Assembly: GCA_938003955.1 (NCBI GenBank)
Contig: CALKXE010000153.1
Span: forward strand, 1 to 53,038
Length of the DNA stretch: 53,038 nt
Direction: 5' to 3'
Origin: an uncultured Saprospiraceae bacterium
GTDB lineage: Bacteria > Bacteroidota > Bacteroidia > Chitinophagales > Saprospiraceae
Below are positions 15,315 to 23,774 of this stretch, in pieces. A program made the translations under genes and the position numbers. The notes under the pieces are model-generated. The model was not told where the DNA came from and did no database searches. It worked only from the letters and a program-made list of their open reading frames with translations. How positions within the stretch are numbered: the first letter of the stretch is position 1; each line of letters starts with the position of its first letter.

Positions 15315-17201
15315 ATGAAGATATTTTTCAATATTCTATTTTTCTTTTTATTATTCAATGTAGTTGATATTTCAGCTCAATTTGGAGATAGTCGTGACTT
15401 TGCTAGTAAGTCACAGCAGAGATCAGATTCCTTAACAAAGAGTAATCTTCCTGACACCATTATATTAAGATACTTCAAATTATCGGACATCACGACTTTC
15501 TATGATTTCCAAGATAGTACTTTAGATAACTTCTTTCATCAATACGACCCAGCGAAAAGAAGGTGGATCGACTATCAAAACCTTGGAAATGCAGGATCTG
15601 CAGCAAGATCTCAAATCTATGAATCAAAGCCTTATATTGGATTCGATGAAGGGCTTAATCAATATGACCTATACAATTTCAAGTTAGACGACTTCCGATT
15701 TTTCGAAAACAACACACCTCTTACTAATGTTTTCTTTACTCCAGTAGGCGGTCAACAAAACTTTGTAATCAGATCTGATTTTGCTAGAAACTTTAATGAT
15801 GGGACAAGTATCAGTCTGAACTACAGGAGAATTAGACAACAAGGTTTTTATACAAATCAATTAACAAAAACAACAAATTTCGGAGCTTCACTTAGATATC
15901 AAAGTGAAAATAAAAAGTACACTGGTTTTCTTTCTATATTATCCAATGTGAATGAAGAAGGTCAAAATGGAGGTATTGCCTTAGACACTTTTTTCTTAAA
16001 TCCTCAACTTGGTGATAGAGCAAATGTACCTGTAGTAACTGAAGATGCTCAAACAAGACATCAGCAAAAACAATATTCGTTAATAAACTATTACCAGCTT
16101 AATAAACCTGAAAAAGACAAAGTGCAGTATCTTCTTAGATACGATCTAAAATTTGACAGTAGGTATTATAAATTTACTGATGCCACAACAAGTGCCGCTT
16201 CTGACTCACTAGAATATGGTCAGTTTAATATTGAGGATAGAGGAATTAGGTTTTATAATAAAATCAACAAAATCTCAAACGCATTCTATGCGTATGTAAG
16301 TGATGGAAAAAGACTTAATATTAGGGCTGGACTAGTCTATGACAGATACGATATTGATCAATTAGGTATAAATTCTGGATTCAATAACTTGTTCGCGGAT
16401 TTCAAAGGAGATGTACCTATCTCGAAGTCAATAGCAATAAAATCAACAGGGCAAATCGGTTTAGGTGATGGGGCGGGAGATTTTCATCTTAGAGGAAGTC
16501 TTAACCTAAACCTTGGTAGTTGGATTGATGTAAATGGAGGTGCAGCTTTTTATAGGTACACCCCGGATCTTACTAGTCGAAGTCTAGTAATAAATGGTCT
16601 TCAAGTATGGGATAACGAACTTACGAAACCAGTAGGTTCTGATCTATTCGGAGAATTCGAAATTCCAAAACTAAAGATCAAAGGAAATATCAAACAATCC
16701 TTAGTTACAAATGCTATTTTCTATGATTCTACGTCTACTGTGAGGCAGACTGAGGATATATTTTCCTCTACATCTATATCTGTCGCCAATGAGTTTAGCT
16801 TTTGGAAGATTGGTATGGAAAACTATGCAGCCTTTCAAATCTTTAGTGAGAATATTTATAATCTGCCTACACTTTCTACTAAACATAACCTGCACATCAC
16901 TGGATATTTATTTGATCGCGCATTATATGCAAGATTGGGTGCAGAAATAAGACTTACACCATCCCATACGGGGTCTGATTATAGCCAAGTAATTGGTCAG
17001 TTCCGTCAATCGAATGAAGAACTAGGTTTCTATCCAATGACTGATGTTTATTTCACAGGAAAAGTCAAAACATTTAGGCTCTTTCTGAGATTCGAGAATG
17101 TAAATAATTTGTTTCAGAATGATGTAGCATATCAAGTAGTTAATTACCCTCAATATGATTTCAAAATACGTTTTGGAGTCAGTTGGTTATTACTTAACTA
17201 A
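15315..17201 (+). CDS. Putative outer-membrane porin
   Basis: 628 residues from the ATG at 15315. The signal peptide ends VDISAQ (about residue 22). A short periplasmic stretch and then a long series of amphipathic strands separated by polar turns fill the rest, ending in the aromatic strand FKIRFGVSWLLLN. Segments such as QNFVIRSDFARNFNDGTSISLNYRRI and RLFLRFENVNNLF are typical of the Bacteroidota 'putative porin' family. It should be a large barrel in the outer membrane. The transported compound is unknown. It is a single gene, with a perfect 11-bp terminator stem downstream. Confidence 0.85.
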   Translation: MKIFFNILFFFLLFNVVDISAQFGDSRDFASKSQQRSDSLTKSNLPDTIILRYFKLSDITTFYDFQDSTLDNFFHQYDPAKRRWIDYQNLGNAGSAARSQIYESKPYIGFDEGLNQYDLYNFKLDDFRFFENNTPLTNVFFTPVGGQQNFVIRSDFARNFNDGTSISLNYRRIRQQGFYTNQLTKTTNFGASLRYQSENKKYTGFLSILSNVNEEGQNGGIALDTFFLNPQLGDRANVPVVTEDAQTRHQQKQYSLINYYQLNKPEKDKVQYLLRYDLKFDSRYYKFTDATTSAASDSLEYGQFNIEDRGIRFYNKINKISNAFYAYVSDGKRLNIRAGLVYDRYDIDQLGINSGFNNLFADFKGDVPISKSIAIKSTGQIGLGDGAGDFHLRGSLNLNLGSWIDVNGGAAFYRYTPDLTSRSLVINGLQVWDNELTKPVGSDLFGEFEIPKLKIKGNIKQSLVTNAIFYDSTSTVRQTEDIFSSTSISVANEFSFWKIGMENYAAFQIFSENIYNLPTLSTKHNLHITGYLFDRALYARLGAEIRLTPSHTGSDYSQVIGQFRQSNEELGFYPMTDVYFTGKVKTFRLFLRFENVNNLFQNDVAYQVVNYPQYDFKIRFGVSWLLLN

Positions 17202-17291
17202 AATTAAGACTGGTATTTGGGATTTCTATTACACTAGAATATGAATGCAAATTTAAAATCTAGAAGTAAAATCTAGTAGGTCTAGTATCAG

Positions 17292-17330
17292 AAACTAGAA
17301 TGCTGCACATACATCATTCTAGTTTCTTCT
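17292..17330 (+). terminator. Intrinsic terminator after the porin gene
   Basis: Perfect 11-bp arms AAACTAGAATG (17292-17302) and CATTCTAGTTT (17314-17324) with an 11-nt loop, followed by TTCTTCTCTTTT. It lies about 90 bp after the porin stop and just before the convergent small gene at 17334, so it may serve both. Confidence 0.8.
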
Positions 17331-17333
17331 CTT

Positions 17334-17549
17334 TTATCCAAGCCAAATCACAGCAATCAAAGAAAGTATACTTATAATAAGACTTAATTTTATAATTAAT
17401 TCCGTTTTAGAAATTCTTCTGTTCGGATTGGATCTTCGCTTTCTTCGTAGGCATTCTTTTGTTTTTTCTTGGATACTTTTTCTTATCCCTGATTTGATTC
17501 CATAGATACCATTATTGTATACGACTGTTTCATATTTAAGATTTCTCAT
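17334..17549 (-). CDS. Small basic protein with a C-terminal membrane helix, hypothetical
   Basis: 71 residues. The first 50 are basic and polar (KTKECLRRKRRSNPNRRISK); the end is a single hydrophobic helix, IIKLSLIISILSLIAVIWLG, that reaches the C-terminus. This is a plausible tail-anchored peptide, and it fits exactly between the terminator at 17292 and the riboswitch region. I recognise no family and the frame is short, so it may be chance. Confidence 0.4.
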   Translation of the reverse strand: MRNLKYETVVYNNGIYGIKSGIRKSIQEKTKECLRRKRRSNPNRRISKTELIIKLSLIISILSLIAVIWLG

Positions 17550-17886
17550 AGGTAGTTGTTTTAGTAGGTTAATAAATACAATAGTTGATTGTTATTCAAT
17601 TACTTATAAATCGTTTTCTTGTTTCATTATGTTACTAAATTGAGTATTTCCTCGACCAAATGCCACTTTTGTCGACGACTACGTGGAATTTTTCGGTATA
17701 GTACTGCAACTTAATCGATGGTAATAAATCAGATTGGAACAAAACTTAGATCTTAAGAGCAAAACAGTCGACTCCCCTTGCTCCTATTCATACAAATATT
17801 AATATTTAATTACTTCCTTACCTTTCAAATCCAAACAGTTTCAAAAAATCATAATAGATTATTCATAAATCGTAATTCTAAAAACA
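17550..17886. other. Gene-free stretch before the TPP riboswitch
   Basis: About 340 bp, AT-rich, with no convincing frame on either strand and no repeat that I could detect. It should contain the -33 region of the riboswitch promoter at its right end. Confidence 0.5.
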
Positions 17887-17894
17887 TACCTTTG
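17887..17894 (+). promoter_or_regulatory. -7 promoter element of the thiamin-receptor transcript
   Basis: TACCTTTG matches TAnnTTTG and ends 9 bases before the riboswitch P1 region, so the transcript would start right at the aptamer. No clear -33 TTTG is seen. Confidence 0.55.
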
Positions 17895-17901
17895 CAAAAT
17901 A

Positions 17902-17980
17902 TTAGGGGTGCTAAGTAAAAAACTTGGCTGAGATTAGACCCAACGAACCTGCTCAGATAATGCTGAGAAGGGAAATTGAA
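17902..17980 (+). promoter_or_regulatory. TPP (THI-box) riboswitch
   Basis: The THI-box core is seen in order: AGGGGTGCT, TTGGCTGAGATTAGACCCAA (the GGCTGAGA pyrimidine-sensor core with its ACCC), CGAACCTG, then the CTCAGATAATGCTGAG helix with internal GATAATGC, and the closing AAGGGAA. These elements bind the pyrimidine and pyrophosphate ends of thiamin pyrophosphate. It lies 66 bp before the TonB receptor start. The expression platform is not obvious; translation control is more likely than termination because no T-tailed hairpin lies before the start codon. Confidence 0.95.
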
Positions 17981-18045
17981 AGAGCAGTGTAAATCTACAT
18001 GGACTCTACCTACATCTCATCCCTTTCATATTAAATAATAACTTG

Positions 18046-20484
18046 ATGAGATTTTTACAATCATTAATAATTGTATTTCTAGCTGCATTTTCAATGCATG
18101 CTCAACATACTCTATCTGGAACTGTAACCAACGCAAAAGGAGAACCACTAATCCAAGCGAGTGTATTCTTCGAAGGGACATATCTGGCAAATGTAACTAA
18201 TGACTCTGGATCGTATGAAATTACAAAAATAGAACCTGGAACTTACAATATGAAAGTAAGTTATGTTGGATACAATTCATTTACACAGGTAGTTACAATA
18301 AATTCTGATCAGAGACTAGATGTAAATCTTGGCAAGAACTTACTTGAACTAGAAAGCATTGAAATCAACTCTACAAGAGTAACGGCAAATTCTGCATTTG
18401 CACATACCAATCTCAACAGTGAACAAATTAACAAGGAAAACTTGGGACAGGATGTTCCATTCCTACTAAGATGGACACCATCAGTTGTCGTAACATCTGA
18501 TGCCGGAGCTGGAGTCGGTTATACATCGATAAGAATGAGAGGAAGCGATCAGACACGAATAAATGTAACGATCAATGGTGTCGCACTTAACGATTCTGAA
18601 TCTCATGGTGTATTTTGGGTCGACCTACCTGACTTCATGTCTTCCGTGGATAACGTACAGATCCAAAGAGGCGTAGGGACATCAACAAATGGAGCTGGAG
18701 CATTTGGAGGTACGATAAGCTTAAATACAAACAAAGTGCATCAAAATCCTTATGCCCATGTAAACACATCACTAGGAAGCTTCAATACAAATAAGCTAGC
18801 CGTAAACCTCGGTACTGGATTAATCAATGATAAATACTCGGTTGACGCTAGGTATTCAGTAATAAACTCTGACGGGTATATAGATAGAGCATCTTCCGAT
18901 TTGAAATCTTGGTACTTTTCTGCGGCGAGAATGGGTGATAAATCATCACTGAGACTCATGGCATTTTCAGGCCACGAACGTACATATCAATCATGGTTTG
19001 GTACTCCAGAATCGAAAATTACGGGCGAAGGATTCCAAGAACATTTTGACAGAAACTATGGATACCCAGGAGCACTATATGCTACTCCAGCCGACTCAAT
19101 GAATATTGTAGAAAGTGATCGAAAATACAATTACTACACTTATGAAAACCAAGTAGATGATTACCAACAGGATCACTATCAAATTCATTATTCTGTAGCG
19201 CCTAATGATAAACTAAAACTTAATTCTACTCTTCACTATACAAGAGGTTTTGGGTTCTTCGAAGAATTCAAACCGAATGAATCCTATGAAGGTTATAGTT
19301 CTGTCAGTCAACTATCCCCTACTGGAGATTCAATCACTAGTGGAAATCTAGTTAGAAGAAGATGGTTAGACAATGATTATTTCGGTATCATTCTAGGAGG
19401 AGAATATCAAGCCAGCTCTAATACCAATGTACAATTTGGAGGCGCAATATCAGAATATAAAGGTGATCACTACGGTAACGTAATCTCAGCTGAAGGAATA
19501 GAAAATGTGAATCTAGCACAAAGGTATTACGAAAGTACAGGAGATAAATCAGATGCAAATGTATACTTAAAAGCGAATCATAGAATTGGAAAATTTGACC
19601 TTTTTGGTGATCTCCAATTTAGAAAAATTGACTATAAGATATCTGGAGCAGACAATGATTTAACTCCACTCAATGTCAATGTTGATTATTCATTTTTTAA
19701 TCCAAAAGTCGGTTTAACTTTTAATATCGCCGCCAGAAATAATGCATATGCTTCTTTTGCTGTAGCGAATAAAGAGCCCAACAGAAGCGATTTTATTGAC
19801 AATATAGATGATCAACCGGAACCAGAACAACTATATGATTTTGAATTTGGATATCGGTCTGCTACAGATAGATTCTCATTTGAGTGGAATAACTATGCGA
19901 TGTTCTACACAAACCAGTTGGTACTTACTGGCGCATTAGACCAGAGTGGTGATTTCATTAGAACCAATGCTGGCAAGAGCTCTAGAATTGGTTCAGAAGC
20001 TTCAGTTACAGTGCGAGTGACCGATAAATTATTTTGGAATGCTAATACAACAATTAGTCAAAACAAAATCAATAGTGAATTCATCCAAGATTTTGGAGAC
20101 GGAGTTGCATTCGTATACGAGAATACCGATATATCATATTCCCCATCGTTAATAGCTGCCAATTCATTATTGTATAAATTTGATTTAGGACTAGAGGTAG
20201 AACTATCTACAAAATATGTAGGAAAGCAATATCTAGATAACACATCGAGTGAAGATAAAAAGCTTCCCGGATATACTTTCAGTAATCTTAGAATGGCATA
20301 TGATTGGGATCCTTCGTTTCTTGGAACAGTAAAAATAACTGCGATGGTCAATAACTTGTTCGATGCACAATTCTCTAGTAATGGTTACACATATACTTAT
20401 CTAGCCGGAGATCTAATAACTGAAAACTTTGTCTATCCGCAAGCTGGAATTAATTTTATGCTTGGTATGAATATTCAGTTCTAG
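18046..20484 (+). CDS. TonB-dependent outer-membrane receptor, probably for thiamin
   Basis: 812 residues from the ATG at 18046, just after an in-frame TTG. The signal peptide ends FSMHAQ (about residue 20). A carboxypeptidase D regulatory-like domain (GTVTNAKGEPLIQASVFFEGT to YVGYNSFTQVV, about 24-100) precedes the plug (GVGYTSIRMRGSDQTRINVTINGVALNDSES, then VDNVQIQRGVGTSTNGAGAFGGTISL). The barrel has the typical end of TonB receptors (MLGMNIQF). Its mRNA begins with a TPP riboswitch, so it should be shut off by thiamin pyrophosphate. Uptake of thiamin or a precursor is the best inference, and such THI-box-linked receptors are known in Bacteroidota. No other thiamin gene is in the window. 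Confidence 0.92.
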   Translation: MRFLQSLIIVFLAAFSMHAQHTLSGTVTNAKGEPLIQASVFFEGTYLANVTNDSGSYEITKIEPGTYNMKVSYVGYNSFTQVVTINSDQRLDVNLGKNLLELESIEINSTRVTANSAFAHTNLNSEQINKENLGQDVPFLLRWTPSVVVTSDAGAGVGYTSIRMRGSDQTRINVTINGVALNDSESHGVFWVDLPDFMSSVDNVQIQRGVGTSTNGAGAFGGTISLNTNKVHQNPYAHVNTSLGSFNTNKLAVNLGTGLINDKYSVDARYSVINSDGYIDRASSDLKSWYFSAARMGDKSSLRLMAFSGHERTYQSWFGTPESKITGEGFQEHFDRNYGYPGALYATPADSMNIVESDRKYNYYTYENQVDDYQQDHYQIHYSVAPNDKLKLNSTLHYTRGFGFFEEFKPNESYEGYSSVSQLSPTGDSITSGNLVRRRWLDNDYFGIILGGEYQASSNTNVQFGGAISEYKGDHYGNVISAEGIENVNLAQRYYESTGDKSDANVYLKANHRIGKFDLFGDLQFRKIDYKISGADNDLTPLNVNVDYSFFNPKVGLTFNIAARNNAYASFAVANKEPNRSDFIDNIDDQPEPEQLYDFEFGYRSATDRFSFEWNNYAMFYTNQLVLTGALDQSGDFIRTNAGKSSRIGSEASVTVRVTDKLFWNANTTISQNKINSEFIQDFGDGVAFVYENTDISYSPSLIAANSLLYKFDLGLEVELSTKYVGKQYLDNTSSEDKKLPGYTFSNLRMAYDWDPSFLGTVKITAMVNNLFDAQFSSNGYTYTYLAGDLITENFVYPQAGINFMLGMNIQF

Positions 20485-20514
20485 ACACCAACATCTTAAA
20501 AATTACGTGCAGTA

Positions 20515-20675
20515 ATACCATTTAAGTTTGAAGGTGTCGCATAAGATTGCAAAGTTATTCAAAATCAAACAAGAACTAAAACGCAGTGAGAGCCATAGCT
20601 CTCGCGAGGCTTTAAGACGATGGATGATAAAGAATAAAATGAAATATTAGCGACATTCTCGGACTTAAATGGTAT
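20515..20675. repeat. MITE-like element with 26-bp imperfect terminal inverted repeats
   Basis: The ends 20515-20540 and 20650-20675 are inverted copies matching at 21 of 26 bases; both start ATACCATTTAAGT and end TGTCGC on their own strand. Between them lies a perfect hairpin, GAGAGC-CATA-GCTCTC (20588-20603). The 161-bp size, terminal inverted repeats and absence of a coding frame fit a non-autonomous transposable element or a REP-type repeat. It sits between a gene stop and that gene's terminator. A target duplication is not convincing beyond AT on each side. Confidence 0.6.
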
Positions 20676-20713
20676 AAAAGGATCAACAATTAGAATTGTT
20701 GATCCTTTTTTAT
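20676..20713 (+). terminator. Intrinsic terminator after the TonB receptor gene
   Basis: A perfect 16-bp stem (AAAAGGATCAACAATT and its complement, 20676-20691 and 20694-20709) ends in a run of six T. It lies about 190 bp after the receptor stop, with the MITE-like element between them. Confidence 0.85.
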
Positions 20714-20748
20714 TACTCCTAAAAATCAATTGAAGGTTAATTTCAATT

Positions 20749-20780
20749 AAAAAACCGACAGTTAAATTAATAACTATCGG
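20749..20780 (-). terminator. Intrinsic terminator of the SulP-carbonic anhydrase unit
   Basis: On the minus strand CCGATAGTTA and TAACTGTCGG pair over ten positions with one mismatch, and six T follow. It lies about 80 bp downstream of the carbonic anhydrase stop and faces the receptor terminator. Confidence 0.75.
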
Positions 20781-20859
20781 CCCATAAACTAACTAACTAA
20801 AAACTTTGAAATATGATGTTAATCACATCGTATTTCTTCCTTTGACAAAAAACTCTATC

Positions 20860-21471
20860 TTATAAATAGCTTACTTCTCCACTGGCTACATCGTATACAG
20901 CACCAACTATTGTTATTTCTCCATTGTCTTCCATTTCTTTTAGGATAGGGCTATCTACTCTGATTTGATCCATTGCATTTTTCACATTGAGAACTACAAC
21001 TTCTTCTATCACTTCTGAAGTAAGTTCAACATCAGGTTTCACTAAGGCATCTACAGCAGGTTTGATCTTACTCAATAATGCTGTAATATTTCCTAATTCT
21101 ACATGCTTACAAGCTGCAGTTACCGCTCCACACTTCGTGTGTCCTAGTACCATTACAACTTTCGACCCCGCTACTTTACATGAGTACTCAATAGAACCCA
21201 ACATGTCTTCATTTACAATATTACCCGCAACTCTCGCACTAAAAATATCTCCAATTCCTTTATCGAATACGATCTCTACAGGTACTCTAGAGTCTATGCA
21301 ACTCAATACTACCGCCATTGGATATTGTCCCGTGCTCGTATCTTTTACTTGTTGATGATGATCTCTATCTGCTATATTCTTTGATAGGAATCTTTTATTT
21401 CCTTCTTTCATCATCTCTAAGACTGCCTGAGGATTAAGTGCTAGCTGAGTATCTTTTGTTTGTGTGTGCAT
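20860..21471 (-). CDS. Beta-class carbonic anhydrase
   Basis: 203 residues, the typical length of the bacterial beta class. The enzyme interconverts CO2 and bicarbonate. Zinc ligands and the dyad are all seen: Cys58, Asp60 and Arg62 in SCIDSRVP, and His111 and Cys114 in LGHTKCGAV. The GNIV and GSIEYSC segments are also typical. No signal peptide is present, so it is cytoplasmic. It lies 34 bp after the SulP transporter gene on the same strand, a pairing well known for bicarbonate uptake. Probably controlled with it from the promoter region near 23660. Confidence 0.95.
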   Translation of the reverse strand: MHTQTKDTQLALNPQAVLEMMKEGNKRFLSKNIADRDHHQQVKDTSTGQYPMAVVLSCIDSRVPVEIVFDKGIGDIFSARVAGNIVNEDMLGSIEYSCKVAGSKVVMVLGHTKCGAVTAACKHVELGNITALLSKIKPAVDALVKPDVELTSEVIEEVVVLNVKNAMDQIRVDSPILKEMEDNGEITIVGAVYDVASGEVSYL

Positions 21472-21505
21472 AATATTTAATTCTATTTTTATTAATTAGT
21501 ATTGT

Positions 21506-23125
21506 TTAAACGGATTTCATTTCTAAATTAGATTCCCCTAATTTAGGTTTTGTTCTAAAGAAATCAACATAACTTTCCAAATTAAGTGCTTCCCCTCTTT
21601 CTGATATCAACTTAATTGTAATATTTCTAGATTTTGCTTTTGATGCAAAGTCCTCTAAAATTTCAATAATATCGAAATCCAAATATTTTGTTTTCCTTAC
21701 ATCTAGTTCCAAAAATGAATCTTCTGGCAAACTATCCAGTTCCTTCAGAATAGCTCCCTTATTGAAAAAAGTTACTTCTTCGGCAAGTTCCATTTTAATT
21801 CTATGAACACCATTACTTGCATCTTCTATATGAAGAAAATGTGAGTTCTGATAACTCTTAATTAAAATCACAACAACTCCTACCATTAGACCTAGTCCGA
21901 TTCCCATTAGTAAGTCTGTAAAAATAATCCCTAATACCGTAACTACAAAAGGCAAAAATTGTTTCCAACCTAATGCATACATTGACTTAAAAAGAGCTGG
22001 TTTCGCTAACTTAAAACCAACAATAAGTAAGATCGCAGCCAAAACAGATAGTGGAATCATATTCAATAGACCAGGAATAAGAACTACTGAAATCAATAAC
22101 ATAAATCCGTGAATTATAGCTGACATTTTAGACTTTCCTCCAGATTGAATATTGGCAGAACTTCTTACTATTACTTGAGTAATAGGTAATCCTCCGATAA
22201 GGCCAGATATCATATTTCCTGTTCCTTGAGCTAGTAATTCTCTGTTTGTCGGAGTTACATTTTTATCTGGATCCAATTTATCTGTGGCTTCTACACAAAG
22301 AAGTGTCTCTAAACTAGCCACCAAGGCAATCGTAAAGCCTGTAACCCAAACCGCGGGCTGAGTTATCGCTGCAAAATTTGGAAAACTAAATTGTCCGATA
22401 AATGAAGAAAAATCAGTTGGAATAGGAACGCTTACCAAATGATCTGTACTGATACCATACTCTGTTCCTTTTGTCGTAACAAAATAAATAATACCTAACA
22501 CAACGGCAACTAATGGCCCTTGTATCACCTTGAAAAACTTGGCTTTCTTTGCCAATATTTTATCCCAAAATAGCATTATTGAAAGACCAATAATGGCAAT
22601 AATTGTTGGTCCCATACTGATGTTTTTCAACATCATTCCAATCTCAGAAAATGTATTCTGTCCATCAATTTGATTGTAAGCAAAATCTCCTTCAGGATCT
22701 GCATCGTAGCCAAAAAAGTGAGGTATTTGTTTCAATATGATAATAATACCAATCCCCGTAAGCATTCCCTTAATTACAGAAGATGGGAAGTAATACCCTA
22801 TGACTCCCGCCTTTAATAAACCGAATACAATCTGAATCGCACCCCCTAATACTACTGCAACAAGAAAATTCTCATAGCCCCCAAGTGTACCAATAGCTGT
22901 CAATACAATTGCCGCAAGACCTGCCGCAGGACCACTAACTCCTATTTTAGACCCACTTAAGCTTCCTACGACTATACCGCCTATGATTCCCGCAATAATA
23001 CCAGAAAATAGTGGAGCACCACTGGCTAATGCTATACCCAGACATAAAGGAAGGGCGACAAAAAAGACAACCAAACTTGCTGGCATGTCACTTTTTAATG
23101 TTGATAAATATGATTTCTTTTCCAT
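21506..23125 (-). CDS. SulP family anion transporter, probable bicarbonate transporter
   Basis: 539 residues. About twelve to fourteen membrane segments fill residues 15-420, starting with the SulP signature region (MPASLVVFFVALPLCLGIALASGAPL). Family marks include GSKIGVSGPAAGLAAIV and LAQGTGNMISGLIGGLPITQVIVRSSAN. A C-terminal STAS domain covers about 435-525 (VTFFNKGAILKELD, LELDVRKTKYLDFDIIEIL). SulP proteins carry sulfate, bicarbonate or other anions, often with sodium. The co-directional carbonic anhydrase 34 bp downstream favours a BicA-like bicarbonate role; substrate cannot be proved from sequence. Confidence 0.92.
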   Translation of the reverse strand: MEKKSYLSTLKSDMPASLVVFFVALPLCLGIALASGAPLFSGIIAGIIGGIVVGSLSGSKIGVSGPAAGLAAIVLTAIGTLGGYENFLVAVVLGGAIQIVFGLLKAGVIGYYFPSSVIKGMLTGIGIIIILKQIPHFFGYDADPEGDFAYNQIDGQNTFSEIGMMLKNISMGPTIIAIIGLSIMLFWDKILAKKAKFFKVIQGPLVAVVLGIIYFVTTKGTEYGISTDHLVSVPIPTDFSSFIGQFSFPNFAAITQPAVWVTGFTIALVASLETLLCVEATDKLDPDKNVTPTNRELLAQGTGNMISGLIGGLPITQVIVRSSANIQSGGKSKMSAIIHGFMLLISVVLIPGLLNMIPLSVLAAILLIVGFKLAKPALFKSMYALGWKQFLPFVVTVLGIIFTDLLMGIGLGLMVGVVVILIKSYQNSHFLHIEDASNGVHRIKMELAEEVTFFNKGAILKELDSLPEDSFLELDVRKTKYLDFDIIEILEDFASKAKSRNITIKLISERGEALNLESYVDFFRTKPKLGESNLEMKSV

Positions 23126-23339
23126 TGTAATGAATAATATTTAGAGGCCACTGATATAGAGACCAATTATAAAAAAGGTTTTTTGATACCTAAATTTAAG
23201 GTCTAGAAAGACCCATTATTTGTTTATATAAATTGAAATTGTAACCGCACTAAAATGATGCTGAGTCAATAATCTAAGTAGATTTAATCAGCTTGTGCAT
23301 GTAAATAATCTAACTATATGATATAGCTAAATGCTAGAA

Positions 23340-23633
23340 TTAATTAGAATCCGGAGGAGGAGAATGTATTTCAAGAAAAGGGTTCGTAACATTTGAAATG
23401 TTTCGATCTAATGCAGATGTCTCCATCTCTCTTAAATCAGAAAAACAGCAAACATACTCGTTTATAAAATCGGCTTCTACCTCTACTTCAAGTTCAGTCT
23501 TTTCTGTTTCTGTTTTCTCTTCCGCAGAGCTATCAAGAATCGAAACTTTATGCTCATCAGACAATACCAGCTCTAGCACTACCTCATTGCAGATAATGGT
23601 CAATATTATTAATATGAGCTGTACTAATTTCAA
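23340..23633 (-). CDS. Small secreted acidic protein, hypothetical
   Basis: 97 residues if translation starts at TTG 23633. An earlier in-frame TTG at 23657 falls inside the likely -7 promoter box (23655-23662), so it cannot be used from that promoter. No ATG is available. The start MKLVQLILIILTIICNEV looks like a signal peptide or membrane anchor. An acidic middle with EEKTETEKTELEVEVEA follows, then FINEYVCCFSD and a proline-rich end. Small Bacteroidota proteins of this layout sit near transporter genes, but I cannot name a family. It is upstream of sulP by about 215 bp on the same strand. Confidence 0.5.
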   Translation of the reverse strand: MKLVQLILIILTIICNEVVLELVLSDEHKVSILDSSAEEKTETEKTELEVEVEADFINEYVCCFSDLREMETSALDRNISNVTNPFLEIHSPPPDSN

Positions 23634-23654
23634 ATCTATTGAATTGATTATTGG

Positions 23655-23662
23655 CAAATATA
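23655..23662 (-). promoter_or_regulatory. -7 promoter element for the small protein-SulP-carbonic anhydrase unit
   Basis: TATATTTG on the minus strand matches TAnnTTTG. Its -33 position would fall at about 23682-23686, inside the palindrome at 23678-23698. Confidence 0.5.
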
Positions 23663-23677
23663 CTTAAATTATACACC

Positions 23678-23698
23678 TATGACAGTATTGCTGTCATA
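23678..23698. promoter_or_regulatory. Palindromic operator, probably for the adjacent TetR regulator
   Basis: TATGACAG-N5-CTGTCATA, perfect 8-bp arms. It lies between the divergent tetR gene and the small protein/SulP/carbonic anhydrase unit. It covers the -33 position of the minus-strand promoter and sits about 40 bp upstream of the -7 box of tetR. Perfect symmetry and placement fit a TetR dimer site. Confidence 0.65.
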
Positions 23699-23735
23699 AA
23701 TGTTCACCAACAGAGTACATTTATTTTATTTATTC

Positions 23736-23743
23736 TATATTTG
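23736..23743 (+). promoter_or_regulatory. -7 promoter element of the first tetR gene
   Basis: TATATTTG matches TAnnTTTG, 31 bp before the ATG at 23775. Confidence 0.5.
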
Positions 23744-23774
23744 GATGCAAATCAGCAGTATAAATTACTAATAA

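Noticed and set aside
20987..21355. Plus-strand open frame of 122 codons inside the carbonic anhydrase gene
   Set aside because: Antisense to a gene with all catalytic residues in place; no independent support.
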